Origin: Clostridia bacterium | GTDB lineage: Bacteria; Bacillota; Clostridia; Oscillospirales; CAG-272 | Assembly (NCBI GenBank): GCA_017407225.1 | Contig: JAFQWY010000122.1 | Location: 1 to 34,106 of the forward strand | Direction: 5' to 3' | Length of the DNA: 34,106 nt | Shown: positions 18,680-26,668 of the stretch, piece after piece | How the letters are laid out: each line of letters begins with the position of its first letter | Position numbering within the stretch: the first letter of the stretch is position 1 | Notes under the pieces: model-generated | The model's input: the letters and a program-made list of their open reading frames with translations, nothing else | Told to the model about the DNA's origin: nothing | Database searches by the model: none | Position numbers and translations under genes: made by a program

Positions 18680-19233
18680 TCAGCGGTTCTTACCCGAGGC
18701 AGTCCGGTATCTGGCAGGGCTGTCACCGAAGTATTTTTCAAAGGTTGCGGTGAAGTTGCTGGTGTTGTTGTAGCCGCAGGCATGAGCGGTTTCCGCCACG
18801 GATGCACCGTCCAGGATCAGTCCCTGCTGCCGTCATCCCCGCTCATGGAGGAATAGCGGGCTATGTAGTTTTCCAGAATTCCCTTCATCTCCTCCGTCAG
18901 GCGGATCACCGTCATGTTTGCATTCTTGAAGAAGCTGACGGTTTCCTGCATTCCGGGGATTGTGTCAAGGATATTGTCATCGAAATTGATCACATACCGC
19001 TCATACTGCCCTTCCAGAAGTTCGGCGCGGTGCATCGTATAGCTGTTGTGAAGAATCACGGCAGGCGCATCCACTTCCGTGATTTCCAGATTGTTTTCCA
19101 GACGCAGCTTTCCCGAAATCAGAAAGAGCAGCTCATTATGGTTGTGGATATGGCAGGACGGCAGGCTGTAGCAGCAGGATGAATTGAAATAAACTGTCTG
19201 ACCGTCGTTTTTGAAAATATCGGGCAGTGCCAT
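18680..19233 (-). pseudogene. AraC-family transcriptional regulator with internal deletion and frameshift
   Basis: The first reading frame (18817-19233) gives an AraC-type cupin sensor domain of about 125 residues: HIHNHNELLFLISGKL is the sugar-binding beta-strand core, and MHRAELLEGQYERYVINFD follows. It then runs into a stop. A shifted frame downstream encodes the very end of an AraC DNA-binding domain, LILDGASVAETAHACGYNNT followed by FEKYFGDSPARYR, and stops at 18680. About 60 residues, covering the linker and first helix-turn-helix, are absent, so this is a deletion plus frameshift and not a simple point mutation. The start (AAGGAG, 7 nt) and promoter are intact, so a truncated ligand-binding protein may still be made. 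Its position next to the sialidase-like gene suggests it once controlled that gene; this is inference. Confidence 0.85.
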
Positions 19234-19256
19234 AAAGCTCTCCTTTCGGACATACG

Positions 19257-19284
19257 CTGTGATTATTGATCAATTATATCACAG
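19257..19284. promoter_or_regulatory. Inverted-repeat operator at the AraC-remnant promoter
   Basis: CTGTGAT (19257-19263) and ATCACAG (19278-19284) form a 7-bp inverted repeat with a 14-nt centre. It overlaps the -10 box at 19273-19278, the position expected for a repressor or autoregulatory site. The binding protein is unknown. Confidence 0.4.
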
Positions 19285-19301
19285 ATTATCGAAAAAATCA
19301 A
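19273..19301 (-). promoter_or_regulatory. Promoter of the AraC-family remnant
   Basis: On the minus strand, -35 TTGATT (19296-19301), a 17 nt spacer and -10 TATAAT (19273-19278), about 40 bp ahead of the start codon. It appears undamaged although the gene it serves is broken. Confidence 0.7.
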
Positions 19302-19329
19302 GAACAAACCCCGATCCCGGTTCCGGGAC

Positions 19330-20706
19330 TCACATCCGGTAAAACAGCATATAGTTGGAGTTGTGGAAATTGTCGGCTCCGTTGTATGCGGTGCGGATCA
19401 CCAGGGACAGCATGCCGTCTTCGTCAATGAATGTGGGATACTGGAATCCGATTTTTGAGGGATCATCGTTTTCGTAATTGAAGATATCTTTCACGAAACG
19501 GAAGTGTTCCAGATCGTCCGTTTCGAATTCGGACAGCACACAGCGCACGGAGAAGGACAGCTTTTTTGTCTCCAGCACCGGCGTCATCCGGTTGGTGATC
19601 ATGCGGTATCCTCCGCCCTTCTTCGGGATCAGGCGGAACATGGAATTGGATACGGGAGCCTTGAGAATTCCCGCGAATTCCGGTGCCTTTTCCGGCTCTT
19701 CCGGATCAATCCTGAGCCGGAGAAGAGATCCGATCTTCCAGCGCATATAGCTGTACATTCCTCCGTCCGGTGCGATGACAATATTCCCCTCAATAGCATC
19801 CCCGCGGAAGCCCGATGCTTTCTTCCATTCCCCTTCAAAGGGCATGAAATCCGAACAGTACCAGTTTTCCGGGATCATCAGGTCGGCATCCGCATCAATG
19901 GAGAGAATCGCCGGGCAGTGGGTACTGCCGTTTTTCGTCCAGCATCCGTATTCGCAGGTGGTGTACAAGCGTCCGCTGTGCTGTATAAAATGCATGGGCG
20001 CGCGGTGCATCCCGCCGTACGGACACTGGTTGTTGGAGCCGTAGAACAGATTCACCGGAGATGACCATGTGGTTCCTCCGTCCTTTGAGCAGGCAATCTG
20101 CAGGTTTCCGTATTCCGTGGTCAGCCCCAGAATATACAGCACTCCCCGGTGATACAGCAGACTTCCCCAGTAGAAGGGGTACAGATCCGTCAGGTAGCGC
20201 CAGTTTTTCCCGTCATCATCGGAGTAAAACAGCACGGTCAGATTCTGAGCCATGCGGTTTCCGTACAGATCCATCCCCGCGATCAGCCGGCCGTTCTCCA
20301 CCCGTGCCAGAGAAGGACTGCACAGATATCGTCCGCTGAACTCATACTGGGTGTCCTCGGGATGGAGATAGTTGATCACAGCCGCGCCGTCCGGCACCGG
20401 TGCCGTGCGGAACAGCCGAGTGCAGCTTCGTCTTCCGTTTTCCGCTTCTACGAAGAATTCGTATTCGGTACCGTTCTCCAGACCGCCGATATCCGCAGTC
20501 GGAGCTGTGAGAGTCAGTGCGTTTTTCTCTTCCGATCCGCGGAGCCCGTAATGCAGGGTATGCGTACCGTCACAGCTGCTGTCCAGCCACTCGAAGGCAA
20601 ATCCGTCTTCACGGGGAGCCAGACGGCAGATGTACGGTCCGCCGTAACGGTCTCCTGCGGTGGGCGGATAATAAGGTCTGTGATGAATCCGTGTGCTTCC
20701 TCTCAT
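19330..20706 (-). CDS. Sialidase-fold (BNR/Asp-box) protein with N-terminal FN3-like domain
   Basis: A 458-residue protein. I place the start at 20706, where GGAGG lies 6 nt upstream; an in-frame ATG at 20760 lies inside the promoter and cannot be used. Residues about 27-105 look fibronectin-III-like (GGLENGTEYEFFVEAENG). The rest is a beta-propeller with two clear Asp-boxes, SDDDGKNW and SKDGGTTW, as in the GH33 sialidase superfamily. I cannot identify the Arg triad and Tyr/Glu pair needed for sialidase activity, so the substrate is open; a glycoside hydrolase or lyase of the six-bladed propeller class is likely. There is no signal peptide, so it is cytosolic, unlike most gut sialidases. It lies just upstream of a broken AraC regulator and divergent from 20877-21677. 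Confidence 0.65.
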   Translation of the reverse strand: MRGSTRIHHRPYYPPTAGDRYGGPYICRLAPREDGFAFEWLDSSCDGTHTLHYGLRGSEEKNALTLTAPTADIGGLENGTEYEFFVEAENGRRSCTRLFRTAPVPDGAAVINYLHPEDTQYEFSGRYLCSPSLARVENGRLIAGMDLYGNRMAQNLTVLFYSDDDGKNWRYLTDLYPFYWGSLLYHRGVLYILGLTTEYGNLQIACSKDGGTTWSSPVNLFYGSNNQCPYGGMHRAPMHFIQHSGRLYTTCEYGCWTKNGSTHCPAILSIDADADLMIPENWYCSDFMPFEGEWKKASGFRGDAIEGNIVIAPDGGMYSYMRWKIGSLLRLRIDPEEPEKAPEFAGILKAPVSNSMFRLIPKKGGGYRMITNRMTPVLETKKLSFSVRCVLSEFETDDLEHFRFVKDIFNYENDDPSKIGFQYPTFIDEDGMLSLVIRTAYNGADNFHNSNYMLFYRM

Positions 20707-20746
20707 ACTTTCCTCCGTTATAATGATCATTCCGATTTCTGAATCT

Positions 20747-20775
20747 ATTATACCACACACTTTTCACGGGATCAA
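20747..20775 (-). promoter_or_regulatory. Promoter of the sialidase-fold gene
   Basis: On the minus strand, -35 TTGATC (20770-20775), a 17 nt spacer and -10 TATAAT (20747-20752). It is divergent from the promoter at 20807-20835; their -35 boxes are 31 bp apart. Confidence 0.75.
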
Positions 20776-20806
20776 GAAAATAACGCCTCCGCCCCGGCAT
20801 AAATAC

Positions 20807-20835
20807 TTGTATCACGCAGAAATTCATGCTATAAT
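20807..20835 (+). promoter_or_regulatory. Promoter of the endonuclease/phosphatase-fold gene
   Basis: -35 TTGTAT (20807-20812), a 17 nt spacer and -10 TATAAT (20830-20835), about 42 bp ahead of the start codon. Confidence 0.7.
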
Positions 20836-20876
20836 GAGGACAGACATCTCTGAAATCATATCACAGGAGGAAAAAC

Positions 20877-21677
20877 ATGAGCGAACTTCGTGTATTTTCA
20901 TTCAACATCTGGACGGACGGACGTGCCGACGGCGGTGCATCCACCGGTCAGCCCCGCTGCTTCGCCGTACGCCGCGAGATCATCAAGGAAAAGCTGCCGG
21001 CATACACCCCTGACATCATCGGATTCCAGGAAACCATGCCCGCACAGCGGCAGTGGTTCATCGACAATTTCCCGGATTATCAGGTGTGCGGTCTGGGCCG
21101 CGACCGTGATCTGCTGGGCGAGAGCAACGTCATCATGTTCAGAAAGGACAGGTTCGACCTGCTGGATCTGAATATGTTCTGGCTGTCCGATACCCCCGGC
21201 ATCCCCGGCTCCCGCTTCCTCACCGACCAGTCCGGCTGCCCCAGAATCTGCGTTGCCGCTACCCTGCGCTGCCGTGAAACCGGCAAGGTATTCCGTCACT
21301 ACAACACGCACCTGGACCATGTGGGACCGATCGCACAGGCACAGGGCATCACCGTGATCCTGAACCGGATGGCGGAAGACTACAAAAAGTGGCCCATGCC
21401 CGTGATTCTCACCGGCGACATGAACGCTACCCCCGACAGCCCCGTGATCAAGACCATCCTCGGCTTCACCGGTGCGGGGGAAAAGCTGGCTGATATGACC
21501 GAACCTGCCGGCTTCACCTTCCACAACAACCAGCCCGAAAAGACTCAGATCAAGATCGACTATGTCTTCTCCAACCTCCCCTATGCGGGTGATGTATGTG
21601 CGCTGAAGATGACCGACGAAGTCAACGGCATCACCGTATCCGACCACTACCCGGTTGGCGCGGTTCTTGAGCTCTGA
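20877..21677 (+). CDS. Endonuclease/exonuclease/phosphatase-family hydrolase
   Basis: A 266-residue single-domain member of the DNase I/EEP fold. The metal and catalytic residues are all visible: Asn10 (FSFNIW), Glu52 (GFQETMP), His145 (YNTHLDH), Asp181 and Asn183 (LTGDMNATPDSP), Asp228 (IDYVF), and Asp256-His257 (VSDHYPV). There is no signal peptide, so it is cytosolic. The family includes nucleases, sphingomyelinases and sugar- or inositol-phosphatases. This short form without DNA-binding extensions, set among glycan genes, is more likely a phosphodiesterase or phosphatase for small molecules; the substrate is not decidable from sequence. A strong AGGAGG site sits 6 nt before the ATG, and it has its own promoter and terminator. 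Confidence 0.85.
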   Translation: MSELRVFSFNIWTDGRADGGASTGQPRCFAVRREIIKEKLPAYTPDIIGFQETMPAQRQWFIDNFPDYQVCGLGRDRDLLGESNVIMFRKDRFDLLDLNMFWLSDTPGIPGSRFLTDQSGCPRICVAATLRCRETGKVFRHYNTHLDHVGPIAQAQGITVILNRMAEDYKKWPMPVILTGDMNATPDSPVIKTILGFTGAGEKLADMTEPAGFTFHNNQPEKTQIKIDYVFSNLPYAGDVCALKMTDEVNGITVSDHYPVGAVLEL

Positions 21678-21705
21678 TTCTCTCCGCCCTCTCACGCATA
21701 AACAG

Positions 21706-21750
21706 CCAGGAACATGGAATCCCGCCGATCCGTGTTCCTGGTTTTCTTTC
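21706..21750 (+). terminator. Intrinsic terminator of the endonuclease/phosphatase-fold gene
   Basis: A 12-bp stem with one imperfect pair (arms 21706-21717 and 21730-21741, 12-nt loop) is followed by TTTTCTTTC, 28 nt past the stop codon. Confidence 0.85.
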
Positions 21751-21798
21751 TCCTTGAGGGGGATTTCCGGAATATTTCTGTTTTTTTCATAAAAACCT

Positions 21799-21827
21799 TT
21801 GGATTATTTCCCGGAATGTGATATAAT
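21799..21827 (+). promoter_or_regulatory. Promoter of the UroD-like / phosphoesterase / GH31 operon
   Basis: -35 TTGGAT (21799-21804), a 17 nt spacer and -10 TATAAT (21822-21827), about 50 bp before the first start codon. No further promoter is evident before the next two genes. Confidence 0.65.
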
Positions 21828-21877
21828 ATTGCCATAATTTCACTGTTTCCATTCAGACAGAATCAGGAGGTCTCTTT

Positions 21878-22993
21878 ATGATCTGGGATCGGGAACGATA
21901 CATCGCACACGCACTGTTTGAAGATACCGGACGGGAAATGTTCTGCGAACTGTTCGGCCCTCTGCACGCACTGGAAGCGGAATGGCGGCTCCAGGGTGCA
22001 TCCGAAGAGGAAATCGCCATGACCGCCTTCGACTGGGATTATGTTCCCGTCGTGGGACTGGCCGGGACCTCCGGAGCCGTCACGGGAATCCGTCCGCAGA
22101 TTCTTGAGGACACACCGGAAACAAGACTTGCCATTGACCACATGGGACGTCACACCAGACTGATCAAGAAAAGCGCCACCATTGCCCTGCCCATGGATCA
22201 TCCCGTCAGCACGCCCGACGACTGGGAACGCGTGAAGCACTGGTACGCCTTTTCGGAAAACCGCATAAACCGGGAAAAGCTCCTGGAACAGAAAAAGCTC
22301 TGGGAGAAAGGACGGCTGACAACCATCGCCATGCCCGGTGCATTCGATGAGCCGCGTCAGCTTCTCGGGGAGGCCGAACTCTGCCTCGCCTGCTACGAGG
22401 AGCCGGAAATGCTTCACGATATGCTTCAGACCTTTGCCGATACCGCAGTAAAAGTCATCGAGCGGGTGGGTGAAATTGTCCCCATCGACTGCCTGACCGT
22501 TCATGAGGACATGGCAGGAAAATCCGGTCCCCTGTTCGGACCTTCGCAGATTACAGAATTCTTCAAACCCTATTACAGCCGGGTCTGGGAAGCGGCAAAG
22601 GCGTACGGTGCCAAGCTTTTCAGTCAGGACAGCGACGGGGATATGTCCCCCATTTACGGCGAGCTGATCGAATGCGGCCTGAACTGTGTCCATCCCATCG
22701 AACCGGTGGGCGGAAATGACATGGTACAGCTGCGGAAGAAATACGGCAGGAAGCTCTGCTTCAAGGGCGGCATTGACAAGCACGCACTCATCAAAGGCCC
22801 GGAAGCGGTCAGAAAAGAACTGGAATACCGTCTGTCCCCCGGTCTTATGGGAGGCGGAACCGTTTTCGGACTGGATCACCGCATTCCCAACAGCGTGCAC
22901 ATCGACACCTACCGTTATTACGTCAATCTGGGACGGGAAATGCTGGGACTTCCGCCCGTCTCCGGTGAAGGCTGGGCGAGAATGGCCTTCTGA
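21878..22993 (+). CDS. Uroporphyrinogen decarboxylase-superfamily protein (MtaA/methyltransferase-like, not HemE)
   Basis: A 371-residue protein with the overall UroD/cobalamin-methyltransferase barrel pattern: TPDDWERVK in the N-terminal half, the helix-rich DMLQTFADTAVKVIERV, HEDMAGKSGPLFGP, KLFSQDSDGDMSP, and the C-terminal KLCFKGGIDKHAL strand. True HemE has a conserved Arg-rich start (RxPxWxMRQAGR) that is missing here, and no haem gene lies nearby. Relatives such as MtaA/MtbA move methyl groups between corrinoid proteins and thiols, but no corrinoid-protein gene is visible in the window. It is the first gene of an operon with a metallophosphoesterase and a GH31 glycosidase, which points to sugar-derivative metabolism; this is inference. 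AGGAGG precedes the start by 7 nt. Confidence 0.75.
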   Translation: MIWDRERYIAHALFEDTGREMFCELFGPLHALEAEWRLQGASEEEIAMTAFDWDYVPVVGLAGTSGAVTGIRPQILEDTPETRLAIDHMGRHTRLIKKSATIALPMDHPVSTPDDWERVKHWYAFSENRINREKLLEQKKLWEKGRLTTIAMPGAFDEPRQLLGEAELCLACYEEPEMLHDMLQTFADTAVKVIERVGEIVPIDCLTVHEDMAGKSGPLFGPSQITEFFKPYYSRVWEAAKAYGAKLFSQDSDGDMSPIYGELIECGLNCVHPIEPVGGNDMVQLRKKYGRKLCFKGGIDKHALIKGPEAVRKELEYRLSPGLMGGGTVFGLDHRIPNSVHIDTYRYYVNLGREMLGLPPVSGEGWARMAF

Positions 22994-23041
22994 ATAACAG
23001 CAGACCTACACAAACAATCTCAAACATGGAGGAACCGAATT

Positions 23042-23839
23042 ATGATGCTCAGACCCAACGTGATCCATCTGCATTTCGGTCTGAAAAAGCCGGTACGGAT
23101 CCTGCAGCTGACCGATGTGCATCTCTCCCTCGCAGACGAGCGTGACGGAGAAGACATGGTCGCTCACGCAGCGGCACGGCGCAATACCTTCTTCAAAGAG
23201 GCAGGATACCCCGAACGCGACCCTGTCGGCTATCTGGAAGAGGCCATGAAATACGCCGAAGACTTTGACTGCACCGTCATCACCGGCGATGTTCTGGATT
23301 TTATGACCCATGCCAACTGTGATACGGCGAAAAAGCTTCTGGCAGGCAGGGACTATATGTTCTGCGCCGGAAACCACGAATTCTGCCCGAAAGTCGGCGT
23401 CCCGGACTCTTTTACCCGCAAGGAACAGAAGATCGATGAAATCCAGTCCTGTTTCCGCGGGAACATGGTCTTTGAAAGCCGCATTGTGGGCGGTGTCAAC
23501 GTGATTGCCATCGACAACAGCTATTACACCTGGACAAAAGAACAGCTTGAGATGCTGAAAGCGGAAGTTTCACGCGGTCTTCCCTGCATCCTGTTCTGCC
23601 ACAGTCCGCTGACCTGCGCCCATCTGGACCACAATCCGCCCCACAAGGATCTGCACGCCTCCGACGAAGTGGTGGCAATTACGCGCAAGGTAACGGATTA
23701 CATCATCCGGGAGCCCCTCATCAGAGCGGTGTTTTCCGGACACTACCACAACAACGGCACCGAAGTTCTCGGAGACAAAACCGGCTACATCCTGGGCGGT
23801 CTGTTCAAGGGAATCGTCGGCGAAATCATCATTGACTGA
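23042..23839 (+). CDS. Calcineurin-like metallophosphoesterase
   Basis: A 265-residue phosphoesterase with the full dimetal motif set: Asp25-x-His27 (TDVH), Asp83 (TGDVLD), Asn111-His112 (GNHE), His187 (CHSP), and His234-x-His236 (GHYH). There is no signal peptide, so it acts in the cytosol. The family hydrolyses phosphomono- or diesters, and the natural substrate is unknown. It follows the UroD-like gene by 48 nt and precedes GH31 by 30 nt, all in one transcript, so it may dephosphorylate an intermediate from the same catabolic route. The GGAGG site fits the first of two consecutive ATG codons (23042), but the second (23045) is equally possible. Confidence 0.85.
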   Translation: MMLRPNVIHLHFGLKKPVRILQLTDVHLSLADERDGEDMVAHAAARRNTFFKEAGYPERDPVGYLEEAMKYAEDFDCTVITGDVLDFMTHANCDTAKKLLAGRDYMFCAGNHEFCPKVGVPDSFTRKEQKIDEIQSCFRGNMVFESRIVGGVNVIAIDNSYYTWTKEQLEMLKAEVSRGLPCILFCHSPLTCAHLDHNPPHKDLHASDEVVAITRKVTDYIIREPLIRAVFSGHYHNNGTEVLGDKTGYILGGLFKGIVGEIIID

Positions 23840-23869
23840 TGAACAATACTGTTTCAGAAAGGATCAGAC

Positions 23870-26170
23870 ATGAACCATATTGATACCATCCGGAACGGCG
23901 GTACCGCACTCCGTCTGATGATCTGCAGCGATTCCATCATCCGCGTGACCTTCGGCGAAAATCCGGACGCTCAGCCCGACAGCATCATGATATCCCCGGA
24001 TTTCACACCCCGGCCGGATGTTCCTGTCTCCCGGACGGAAACCGAGCAGGAATACACCGTCGTCACCGATACCGTAAAAGTCACTGTCGATAAACAAAGC
24101 CTTGCCGTCCGTTTTGAACGCCCCGACGGCACCGTGCTTTCCCATCTGTCCGGTCACAGTCTGACGGAATACGAAATGCAGCGCACCGTGGGGGGACACA
24201 AGGTCACCCGTGAAACCGTGGACGGCGTGCGCGTGACGGTGAAGGACGGTGAACGTGAATTTCTCCGCCTCTCCCATCACGGCAGACTGATCATGAAATT
24301 CTCCGAAGACGAAGAGCTGTACGGTCTGGGCAGCCACGAAGAGGGATATCCCGGCCTGAAGGGACAGTTTGTTCCGCTGTATCAGGAGAATATGCGGATT
24401 GCCCTGCCCTATCTGGTCTCCACCAAAGGGTACGCCTGTCTCTTCAACTGTTCGTCCCTGATGACCTTTGACGGTACCGACCGGCGCCGGGGCAGATTGT
24501 TCTTCGACTCCGTGGACTGCATCGATTATTACTTCATAGCCGGAGCGGATTTTGACGATGTATGCCGCCATTACCGCACCCTCACCGGCATCACTCCCAT
24601 GCTTCCGAAATGGGCGGTGGGATACATCCAGTCCCGGGAACGGTATGTGTCCCAGGCACATCTTCTGGAAACCGCCGAGGAGTACCGGAAGCTGCAGGTT
24701 CCCATCGACTGCATCGTGCAGGACTGGCAGACATGGCCGAATAATCTGTGGGGATTCAAGCGGTTTGACCCCGAACGCTATCCCGATCCCACCGGCATGA
24801 TGGACACCCTCCACGGCATGAACCTCCATCTGCTGTTCTCCATCTGGCCCAACATGAGCGGCGATTCCGAGGACAGACGGGAGTTTCAGGCTGCCGGAAA
24901 AATGCTGGGCGACGGCTCCGTGTACAACGCCTATGACCCGGAAGCACGGGAGATTTACTGGCGTCAGGTCAATTCCAGTCTGTTCTGCCACGGAATTGAC
25001 GGCTGGTGGTGCGACTCCTCCGAACCCTACGATGCGGTCTGGGGCGGATCCGAACGCGCGCCTCTGCCGGAACGGATGCAGAAATCCGTGGGCGAATTCA
25101 AGAAATATCTGGACGACAGCATCATCAACGCCTACTCCATCTACCATTCCAAGGGCATTTACGACGGCCAGCGCGGTGTCACCGATGAAAAGCGCGTCAT
25201 CAATCTGACACGATCCGGTTTCCCCGGGCAGCACCGCTACGGCACCATCGTCTGGTCGGGAGATGTAAGCGCAACCTGGGAGGCTCTTGCAAAGCAGATT
25301 CCCATCGCACAGAACTACATTGCCTGCGGCGAAGCCTACTGGAACTCCGATGCCGGCGGATTCTTCGTCAGAAAGTGGTCGGCATGGTTCGGCGACGGGG
25401 ACTATCCTGCCGGAAAGGATGATCTGGGATTCCGGGAACTGTACACCCGCTGGCTTCAGTTTGCCGGATTCACGCCCTTCATGCGCTCCCACGGCACCGA
25501 TACCCCCCGTGAAGTATGGCAGTTCGGCGAGAGAGGCACCATGTTCCGCGACGCCATCGAGGGAACCATCCGTCTCCGCTACCGTCTGGCACCCTACTTC
25601 TACTCCATCAATGCCGCTGTCACCTTCGAGGGCACCATGCCCATCACGGCGCTTGGTCTTGCTTTCCCCCATGACCGCACAGCACGGAAGATCAGCACCC
25701 AGTACATGTACGGCCACGAATTCATGGTCTGCCCGGTGACCCATCCCATGTACTACAACGCGGGATCGGCTGAAATTGAACATCCCGACCGGTATATGGA
25801 TATCTATCTCCCCGAAGGCGGCTGGTACGACTTCCACACCGAAGAATATTACGAAGGCGGCAGATTCATCCGGATTCCCGTCACCATTGACAGAATCCCC
25901 CTGTTCGTCCGTGCGGGCGCCATCGTTCCCACCTCCCCCGTCATGCAGTATGTAGATGAAGATCCCGATGCGGTCTGTGAGGTTCGGGTATACACGGGCC
26001 GGGACGGCAGCTTCACCCTGTACAACGATGCCGGAGACGGCTACGGCTACGAAAACGGCAAATACACCATGCTGAAACTCACCTATGATAATGCATCGGG
26101 CGAAGTCCGCGAGGAACTGTCCGGCACGGATGCTTACCGCCGCCGAACCGAATACCGCCTGATCCGGTAA
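23870..26170 (+). CDS. Glycoside hydrolase family 31 alpha-glycosidase (alpha-xylosidase-like)
   Basis: A 766-residue GH31 enzyme of normal length. An N-terminal beta-sandwich fills about 1-235 (ELYGLGSHEEGYPGLKG marks its end). The catalytic barrel spans about 240-590, and C-terminal beta domains end in a DUF5110-like segment (NDAGDGYGYENGKYT). The nucleophile is Asp382 in DGWWCDSSEP and the acid/base is Asp465 in VWSGDVSATW. MRSHGTDTPREVWQFG is a motif I associate with alpha-xylosidases of this family, though alpha-glucosidase activity remains possible. There is no signal peptide, so it should process imported oligosaccharides. It is the last gene of the three-gene operon and its start has AAAGGA upstream. 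Confidence 0.9.
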   Translation: MNHIDTIRNGGTALRLMICSDSIIRVTFGENPDAQPDSIMISPDFTPRPDVPVSRTETEQEYTVVTDTVKVTVDKQSLAVRFERPDGTVLSHLSGHSLTEYEMQRTVGGHKVTRETVDGVRVTVKDGEREFLRLSHHGRLIMKFSEDEELYGLGSHEEGYPGLKGQFVPLYQENMRIALPYLVSTKGYACLFNCSSLMTFDGTDRRRGRLFFDSVDCIDYYFIAGADFDDVCRHYRTLTGITPMLPKWAVGYIQSRERYVSQAHLLETAEEYRKLQVPIDCIVQDWQTWPNNLWGFKRFDPERYPDPTGMMDTLHGMNLHLLFSIWPNMSGDSEDRREFQAAGKMLGDGSVYNAYDPEAREIYWRQVNSSLFCHGIDGWWCDSSEPYDAVWGGSERAPLPERMQKSVGEFKKYLDDSIINAYSIYHSKGIYDGQRGVTDEKRVINLTRSGFPGQHRYGTIVWSGDVSATWEALAKQIPIAQNYIACGEAYWNSDAGGFFVRKWSAWFGDGDYPAGKDDLGFRELYTRWLQFAGFTPFMRSHGTDTPREVWQFGERGTMFRDAIEGTIRLRYRLAPYFYSINAAVTFEGTMPITALGLAFPHDRTARKISTQYMYGHEFMVCPVTHPMYYNAGSAEIEHPDRYMDIYLPEGGWYDFHTEEYYEGGRFIRIPVTIDRIPLFVRAGAIVPTSPVMQYVDEDPDAVCEVRVYTGRDGSFTLYNDAGDGYGYENGKYTMLKLTYDNASGEVREELSGTDAYRRRTEYRLIR

Positions 26171-26197
26171 TCATTATATATCACACAGCGAACGGAA

Positions 26198-26250
26198 GAG
26201 GCTGATGTACTCCGGGAAAACGATCCCCGATGCATCAGCCTCCTTTGCTT
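26198..26250 (+). terminator. Hairpin between the convergent GH31 and tail-cassette genes
   Basis: A perfect 10-bp stem GAGGCTGATG/CATCAGCCTC (26198-26207, 26233-26242) with an internal secondary stem is followed by CTTTGCTT on the plus strand. The T run is weak but the location between convergent genes supports the call. It partly abuts the stop codon of the minus-strand cassette. Confidence 0.6.
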
Positions 26251-26413
26251 ATTCAACGGCCACGCCGTACCGCGCAAACAATGCCGCGACAGCTTCATTC
26301 TTCACGATCTGCTTCTTCTGACCCTGATTCAGCGCATCGTACATGGTCTGCAGTGCTTCGCGGGTTTCGTTCTTCACGGCGGCGGTCTTTTCCTTCAGCT
26401 TAGCCCTCTTCAT
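26249..26413 (-). CDS. Small charged protein, last gene of phage-tail-like cassette
   Basis: A 54-residue basic, helical protein starting MKRAKLKEKTAAVKNETR and ending ARYGVAVE. The middle, ALQTMYDALNQGQKKQIVKN, is a probable amphipathic helix. The reading frame is supported by a 14-nt overlap with the preceding gene: its ATG lies inside the last codons of that gene, typical of translational coupling. I do not recognise a family with a known function. Similar tiny genes close tail modules in Firmicutes prophages in my recollection, which should be treated as unverified. Confidence 0.6.
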   Translation of the reverse strand: MKRAKLKEKTAAVKNETREALQTMYDALNQGQKKQIVKNEAVAALFARYGVAVE

Positions 26414-26657
26414 CGTCCGTCACCCCCAGTTCCGCAAGCGCGGCAAGATAGTCCGCTTCCGTCGCATATTCGTCTTCCTCCCATGCCTCCGGATGATCGG
26501 TGTCAACACATTCCACATGATGCACCCCGTCCGTGATCGTGTGCCCCTCGTCCGCGATCAGGCGGTACAGCACCGTATATTCTCCGTCAGGCTTCACGGG
26601 AGATACAGTCACCCCGCCGCCCGGCCGGATGTATCGGTATAATGTGATTTTCTGCAT
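26400..26657 (-). CDS. Small acidic protein in phage-tail-like cassette
   Basis: An 85-residue protein of unknown function. The first half is beta-rich (ITLYRYIRPGGGVTVSP, YTVLYRLIADEGH) and the second half acidic and helical (AWEEDEYATEADYLAALAEL). The ribosome binding site is a perfect AAGGAGG whose first bases overlap the stop codon of the leucine-rich-repeat gene (TAAGGAGG), so translation of the two is likely coupled. It overlaps the next gene by 14 nt. A role as a tail accessory or chaperone for the receptor-binding protein is inferred only from position. Confidence 0.65.
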   Translation of the reverse strand: MQKITLYRYIRPGGGVTVSPVKPDGEYTVLYRLIADEGHTITDGVHHVECVDTDHPEAWEEDEYATEADYLAALAELGVTDDEEG

Positions 26658-26668
26658 TTTGTACCTCC

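Noticed and set aside
21878-22993. Annotation as HemE (uroporphyrinogen decarboxylase)
   Set aside because: The conserved Arg-rich HemE start is missing and there are no haem genes; only the superfamily fold is supported.
23864-25837. A 657-codon minus-strand open frame opposite the GH31 gene
   Set aside because: The plus-strand frame has complete GH31 catalytic motifs; the antisense product does not resemble any family.
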